From: Apiotrichum sp. Y4204
Lineage: Eukaryota > Basidiomycota > Tremellomycetes > Trichosporonales > Trichosporonaceae
DNA length: 64,000 nucleotides
Assembly: GCA_025531455.1 (NCBI GenBank)
Contig: JAMYHL010000078.1
Location: 120,862 to 184,861, forward strand
Reading direction: 5' to 3'
The notes beneath the pieces are model-generated. The model did no database searches. It saw nothing but the letters and a program-made list of their open reading frames with translations, and was not told where the DNA came from. The position numbers and the translations under genes were made by a program. Positions within the stretch are counted from its first letter, which is position 1. The number at the start of each line of letters is the position of its first letter. Positions 58,090 through 64,000 of this stretch are shown here, piece by piece.

Positions 58090-61000
58090 CCCGCACTGTG
58101 AGGTAAACGTAGTGCATGTGGTAGAGCGAGGGCCGTATGTCATCCATTCAACAGCAATAGACGCTTTGCGCGACCTACAGTAGAGGCCACCCAACAGCAG
58201 GGGCGGCCAGTTGATCATGATACTGAATGCACGCCGGCATCGTGACAGTATTCTATCGGTATGCCGATCAAACACGACGACGGCAAGGGGCCGCCGATTC
58301 TGCAATCGCTGCTTACCACTCTGATACATAACATAACCATGTTTTGACGGATGCGCTAATGCGGTTAGTGCGTTAATGCTTCAGCGCGCTAACCTCAGTC
58401 TCAAAACACGTGGAGGTGGTGATCTGTACACATGACGCCAAGGTTGACTGTACAGTAACAGTAAACACCCAACCATCTAACTGCCGAGCTGCCGACCGCC
58501 AGGAACCATGTTAGGTTGTTGCTGCCGACTCGTAAACTTTAGCGCCATGACACCTTTTCACTTCCCATTGCTTGTGCTGGGACAGTAACCGCATGGTCGG
58601 GACTTGGTTTATCCTTTACGCGTTTCCTTGCACATGGTGTGTGTACAGGGAATTGCTATTAGCTAGCAGCGAGTATCCAGCAGCTACCAGCTCGTCGGCG
58701 TCCTCCCACACATCCGCACCCGCTAGGAGAATAAGGCAAAACGGAAAAGCAACTAAAGGAAAACACGATACGGCCAGCGTAATGTCGTAATATCGCTAGA
58801 TCGTAGCATATTTACAATCTAACTCGAGAAAGCAAGTCTTGAGCTTGCTCTCGTACGGCCCGGCCAGCCGGGGGCTTAATCAGGGCCTTTGGGGCGACTG
58901 TCGGTGCGGGGACGTGATGCGGTGTCCACCTGAGCAATGAAGCGTGACAGGTGGTGTAATCATAACAATGGATGACAATCTCTGTACGCAACACACGGCA
59001 AGGGCAGGCCAGGTAGGCCGAAAGGGGCGGACGATGGGGGATATGGGAGAGCTCGGGCAATATGGGAGACATGGGAGAACAGGGGAAGCTAGGCCCAGGG
59101 GCGACCTGGAGGCCGAGGTCTGCGATCCAGGTCGGGGTCGGGGCTGCCCTGCTAACACATAAGGGGGGTCACCAGGGGAACGGAAGCTGAGCTCATTGAT
59201 ACCTGCGAATTGGACCCGTCGCGGGGTCGCGCCGTCCCCAACCACCAGGGGATGCGGAAAGTATTGGCTCTGTCCCAGCGCGGCTGGTAGCTTTTACTGT
59301 GATGCTTGATGTCTGTGGGTATTTCTGCGAGACACACCCGTTGGGACACGTTCCGGAACGCTGATGGTTTGCATATCTGCAGAGAGAGTTTGGCTGTCTC
59401 GATCGCCTTTCACACTCGGCATGCGGCACCCCTTAACGTGCATCGTGCGTCTGCCTCACTGCGTCCGTCGTGCACGCACATCAATCACATAGTGGGTGTT
59501 GTCGATGACGACAGCCGACGACGATCGTTACCACCTACTACTAGTAGTAGTTGGGCGCCAGGACGGGTGTGACTTGTGCTTTTTACTGCCGCCCTAGCCT
59601 TACTGCAGGGCATCAGGCGTCAGGCATCAATCAATAGTCATGTTGACAGAGAGGTACAGATGGCCATCGGCCCATGTGAGGAGCGGTTGAGATGCCTGGT
59701 GAACCGAGGGCCGAGGGGTCTTCAGGCACAGGCCAGAACCAATTCGAGTCAAGTGGTTTAATTGATGCTGTGATTTCATCCAGATTCGGTGCAGGGTTGC
59801 TGTATGTATCCCAAAGATCCCAGGCTTCCCAGTCGATTCTAGGTCGTCGTGCACACATGCCTGAGGGAACGAGGGGGGATGCTGGCATGTTGATCTGCCG
59901 AGCCACGGCGTGTGCCACGGCGTGCCCCCTCAAGGTTCGGTAGGTCGGGCATCAAGGCATCTCAACGTAATCGAAGAGGACAACATGGCCTTCTGTGCCA
60001 GGACTGCCGGCCTCCGAAAGTTGTGAAACCTAGAAACTCCTCGGACCCCTCCAAGTTATCGTACACAACCGTCGCAGCAGCTGTTTCTTTTCGTCTTCTC
60101 CCAAAGCCCCTCTTTTCTCTCTCTCCCCCTTCACCCCACTAGCTCGTCCTCTTCTCCTTCTGTCTCACGTGTGCCGCTGGCTTTTTGTCTGCCTCGGACA
60201 CTTTTGCCAACTCTACTGGTGATGGCTTGCACGCATCTCGTCACAAAAGATGTACGCAGAGCGCGCAGAGCGTACGTAGCCATACGTGGACGAGGATAAG
60301 GGCCTGAGTCAGTTGAGAGGATCGAGGACTCAGGCACATCACTCGACAGGAACTGCCACGGAGACTAGGAACAAGAAAACAAAATAATGAAATGAATAAA
60401 TAATTACAATAAAACAAACAAATGAGCACCTATAGTACTGTACCTGCAGGAAAGTGGTGCTGTGCGGAGGCTGCACGGAGCCACTCTGCCGAGTCTGCCG
60501 ACAAGAGACACCCTGGCGCCGCAATGAATGCGCAATGCAGTTGGGTGTTTGATATCTCTTCCCTCTCTCAACCCCAGTCTATCACTGTGCGCCACTAAAC
60601 AGCGCCATGGCTGGTGGGGGAAGGGGTGCTTCAGACCCTTCGGACGTCGGGAGTCGTATATGCTCTTGTGGGCGCCTAAGTCGTCCGTTTTAATGAGTTT
60701 TGCTCGCATGAGTTATACACCCGAGACGACAGCCAATATATATCCATGCGATCCATGCAAATAAGATACGCTGCAGATGCAAAATCATACGCAAATCAGA
60801 TGGCGCTACGGACGAGGTTTGGCCCTTGGTATACGCCATCTACGTCGGCGGCGGCCGTAGTGGCGCCTTTTCAAGCTCTGTTCTCTTTGTATGCTCCCCG
60901 AGATTGATGATATCGGACGACCTACCGAAAAACGCTGAGCCTTAGCCGTACGGTCTGTATCGTCGTGATGCTGGCAATCAAACAGTCGTGCAACGGTGGT

Positions 61001-61718
61001 GCAGATGCATGGCCGGCCGGGTGCCTCCGTTCAGTCTCGGGTACAGTGCCTGGCAAGTACCTGTGGGGTGTGGGAGGCATGGCCACCTGCTTGGAACAGA
61101 CATTGCTTCCATCAACCGTGTACCCTCAAAAGCCCTGATCTGACAGTGGGTCGTTATGTCGTAGGTGAGAATGTATGTAACCGTATGTAATTGTTAGGTA
61201 TGCAGCAAGCAGCCTGCAGATCATTATGAACGTGAATATCATCATAAGGCAAAAAAAAAAGACTAGTACTCGTGACACAACCTTACGGAAGAGTGTGGTT
61301 ACTCGTAGCCAACCCAGGGTTGTGACAGTTGCCTCGCGGACCGAGCGCGATGATGCCTAAGAGTATGAAAGGCGCGCACTGACCGGCGGTGGCAGCGAGT
61401 TTATCGTGTCGTGGTGTCATAAAAACATACCCAAACTAGTGTTCTTGACGGCACAGAAGGCCGGATGCGTAGAGAGAGTGAGGCGTAGATAGGGAGCGAG
61501 GGTCGAGAGAGGCATACACTCATCGATGCACACAAGCTGGGTGTGTGCAGATGGAATGTTCGTAAATTGGGCGGTTGAACGCGGTCCTCGACGCGTTCTT
61601 CAAGACGCGTGAGACGCGTGGGCTCAACGTCTCCGGCCGTCCTGCGGCCGGGGCACGGCCGCCAACGTGAATGGGACCGAGGTCCATGTGGTGACAAGCA
61701 AGCATGAAGACTCAGCAT
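58090..61718. other. Intergenic region between convergent TYR1 and the WOPR gene
   Basis: About 3.6 kb between stop codons. A pyrimidine-rich tract at 60085-60190 looks like a leader, but no credible coding exon follows it. There is an AT-rich patch at about 60370-60425. No RNA gene or mobile element recognised. A long spacer between converging genes is unexpected in a compact genome. Confidence 0.55.
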
Positions 61719-63445
61719 CTATGCGAGGCTCGCTTGCCAACCCTCAGACCCTTGCTGAACCGCATAGGGTTGCTGAGACATCTGGGGGGGATGGTTATCC
61801 CAAACGGGAGGGGCAGCGTTGGCGGCAGGGAGGCCAGCAGCCCAGTCAGATGGCATGACAGGTCCGGAGCCAGGGGCGCTTTCGAGCGATCCTGAGGATG
61901 AAGGGGCATTGTCAAAGTCGGGGCGAGCGGAGGGGAGCATGCGGAGAGCCGGGGCTGGCGGATGCCAGGTACCATATGGATTAGACGAGTAGGTCGGCGA
62001 GACAATAGGTGACGCCATGGGCGGCTGCTGAGAGGAAGGCTGCGTCGAGCTGTTGTAGTATGGAATCGCACCAGGCGCAGTCGAAGGAGGTTGGTAGTTG
62101 TAGTCGCTGGCGGGGTAGTAGCTAGGGTCCGTCGTCGGCTGCGAGAGGCGACGGTGATGGCCACCTTCGGCGGCAGGGGATGGGAGCTGTGTACGATGGC
62201 TGGGGTAAGGGTCGTACCGCCGAGAGTTACCCCCAGTAAGTGGTCGAGTAGGTCCTGCAGATTGAGGTTGACGAGGAATGGGAACGTTACCGTGTAGACG
62301 CTGCGGCTCGTAGTAGTTGGCGGAGCCGGGGTGGATGCTGTAGGTCGGGGAGGAGAAGCTGGCACCGCCAATGTTATGAACGGTTACTGCACGCAGGCGG
62401 GGCTGGTGATGCACATCGAGTGGTGGGGCGTTGCCGTAGGTGTCGTACAGCTCAGAACCATACTGAGGGATGCCACGAGGAGGGGACATGGGCGAGTCGT
62501 CGGGCTCGCCATGGTAGCGGGGAATGCCATCGGTACCAATGTCTATAGACGGGGGATAGCGGAAGTTGGCGACGTTGAGGTACTCTGGCGAGATTTCGAG
62601 AGCTGCAAACTCTGGGATGGTGGAAGGGCGCCTGAGCCGTCCGGCAACGGCGTCTTCGAGCGTGTAGTACGAGACGACGTGCTGTTGGAATCCCGAGATT
62701 GTCAGGGTCATCGTCTATGTAACGGTCAGCTCCAGGGCCTACGAGATAGATGACCATCAGCCACTAACCTTCTTGACCAAGCCACCAGGCTGGAAGAGGT
62801 AGCTGTTGGTCAGAGAGCCAACCAGCTTGCGCTCCAGGTGACGGTCAATGTAAATGCCGTTTTCCAAACGGCAACCGCCGGCCTCCGCTGCAGTCCGCGG
62901 ACGCATCTGGCCGTGGGCGAGGGGGTGAACAGCAGCCTCAAGAGCCATTCGTGACGACTCAGCGTAAGCGGGGTTCATCTCTCCCGCAGGCGAGGCATTG
63001 CCAGGAGACGAGCCGGCAGTCATAGGACGTCCATCACGCGTCGTGGGACGCGTAGGAGTAAGCTCCTTCTTGATGGACGTGTTGTCTGAACCGTCCTTGC
63101 CTTCCTTGTTGTCCGCAGGCTTAATGGTTTCGCGATATACCTGTACACAATCAGCACGACAGAGTCGCAAAAGTACCGTGCTGGAGAACATACAAGGAAG
63201 TTTGCCAAGATACGGGATGGGGACCAAGAGTGGCCGTCGGTCCAGCGCTTGATACCACTCTCCTGTTCGTCGTAGACAAATACCGAGCCGGATTGGACCA
63301 TGTTACGCTCAGTGTCATTGAGACGGCGAGTGACACGGGGGATCATACCGCGGCGTGCCGCTTCAAAAACTAGGAGGGCATCGTATGTGGTGGCGATAAA
63401 GCCATGGAATGGAGGGGCAATGTCCTCGATCTTGTCGTCGGACAT
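61719..63445 (-). CDS. WOPR-domain transcription factor (Wor1/Ryp1/Gti1-Pac2 family)
   Basis: DNA-binding regulator of the fungal family that controls morphology, sexual or parasitic development. Exons in transcript order are 63194-63445, 62769-63140 and 61719-62714; they join in phase to 539 residues. The first WOPR half starts at residue 12 with FHGFIATTYDALLVFEAARR and includes QSGSVFVYDEQESGIKRWTD, GHSWSPSRILANFLVYRE. A polar linker of about 85 residues follows. The second half has RHLERKLVGSLTNSYLFQPG, GGLVKKTMTLTISGFQQHVV and SYYTLEDAVAGRL. The remaining 300 residues are rich in Pro, Ser, Tyr and Gln, a typical activation or low-complexity region, ending GWQASLA. The regulated genes cannot be inferred. 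The upstream DNA carries a purine-rich and poly-G tract. Confidence 0.95.
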
Positions 63446-63860
63446 GGTGCGAATATGTCAAATGCAGTAAAGGCGTCGAGCGGAATGGGAAGGTGGGTGT
63501 ATGTGGACGGGAATGAATAGGTCAAGGCAACCAGCAGTGATGTATGTATGCGCCGGGCAGAGGTGTGGTTGTTGTTGGTGGGGAGGAGCCGGCCCGGAAA
63601 GCTATATAGACGGTGTGGTCAAAAATGCTTGTGCGTTGTTGTTGATCCGATCCCAGGATGATGAGATGGGCAGGATGTTGACAGATCGGTAGATTATTCG
63701 GCTTTAGATCTTGTCCGTGTGCATGATCGTCGTGAGGGTGGAATCAACAAGCAAGATGGAGCAGGAATGCTGCGTGAATGAGCAGAAGGAGGAGGAAGGG
63801 GGGTAAAGATGAAGAAGATGGGGAGGAGCTATGGAAGTAGAAGAAATAAACGTCGAAGAA

Positions 63861-63928
<68 letters not shown>

Positions 63929-64000
63929 GCGGCTTGGGCTGGCTGTGGCTAGGGATAGGGCCGTGGTTCCGGGGGTCCGTGCGCGATGAGGGGCGCAGGG
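63446..64000. other. Upstream region of the WOPR gene
   Basis: Presumed promoter and leader of the WOPR gene, running to the window end. The plus strand is purine-rich from about 63760 and reaches a 67-base G run, annotated separately. No other gene seen. Confidence 0.6.
63861..63927. repeat. Poly-G tract of 67 bases
   Basis: Uninterrupted run of G, preceded by about 100 mostly purine bases. It lies 416 bases upstream of the WOPR start codon. On the WOPR sense strand it reads as poly-C. Its exact length should not be trusted from assembly alone. Confidence 0.9.

Noticed and set aside
1..64000. CRISPR arrays, bacterial operons, rRNA genes, telomere repeats, intact transposons
   Set aside because: None seen. 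The short tandem repeats lack spacers, and no transposase, integrase or LTR pair was recognised.

Overview
This window reads as nuclear DNA of a basidiomycete fungus, most likely a Tremellomycete and perhaps a Trichosporonales-type yeast. The reasons are: GC-rich codon use; many short introns with GT(G/A)NGT donors and a CTAAC/CTGAC branch site very close to the acceptor; pyrimidine-rich 5' leaders; a GT90 (CAP10-like) glycosyltransferase; a WOPR-domain regulator; and a PMT2-subfamily mannosyltransferase. The lineage is inferred, not proven. I could rebuild 15 complete protein genes exon by exon, plus one partial gene at the left edge and two tRNA genes. Nearly every join was checked for phase.

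Layout, left to right. 1-180 is the N-terminus of an unknown protein. About 10 kb without a convincing gene follows (181-10302), with an AT-rich island near 7.8-8.1 kb. Then come PBS2-type MAP kinase kinase (10303-12332, +), PMT2-type protein O-mannosyltransferase (14604-17668, -), exosome subunit CSL4 (18347-19362, -), pyruvate dehydrogenase E2 LAT1 (20085-21925, +), pantothenate kinase (25148-27242, +), V-ATPase subunit e VMA9 (28170-28583, -), sterol C-5 desaturase ERG3 (29915-31288, +), a DUF4598/NOPCHAP1-like protein (31763-32487, +), the GT90 glycosyltransferase (33305-35896, -), phospholipase D SPO14/PLD1 (40033-46147, +), an F-box protein (46678-48024, -), tRNA-Ala (-) and tRNA-Asn (+) near 50 kb, a small unassigned protein (50887-51336, -), ribosomal protein uS7/RPS5 (52740-53835, +), prephenate dehydrogenase TYR1 (54987-58089, +) and a WOPR transcription factor (61719-63445, -).

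The genes are ordinary housekeeping and signalling genes and do not form a cluster. Loose themes are the cell surface and secretory pathway (PMT2, GT90, VMA9, ERG3, PLD1), central metabolism (LAT1 and pantothenate kinase both serve coenzyme A chemistry; TYR1 serves tyrosine synthesis), RNA and ribosome work (CSL4, DUF4598 protein, RPS5, tRNAs) and regulation (PBS2, WOPR, F-box). CSL4/LAT1 and VMA9/ERG3 are divergent pairs sharing upstream DNA.

The most interesting signals are in gene architecture. CSL4 has a 12-nt microexon. PBS2 has a 36-nt in-frame intron directly after its catalytic lysine. Introns fall into very short (35-140 nt) and long (about 200-700 nt) sets. The tRNA-Asn intron is only 5 nt. 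A perfect Gcn4-type palindrome lies upstream of TYR1. There is a 67-nt poly-G tract, a 37-nt poly-A tract between inverted repeats, and many intergenic tandem repeats of 7-16 bp units in two to four copies. I found no sign of a previously undescribed multi-gene system.
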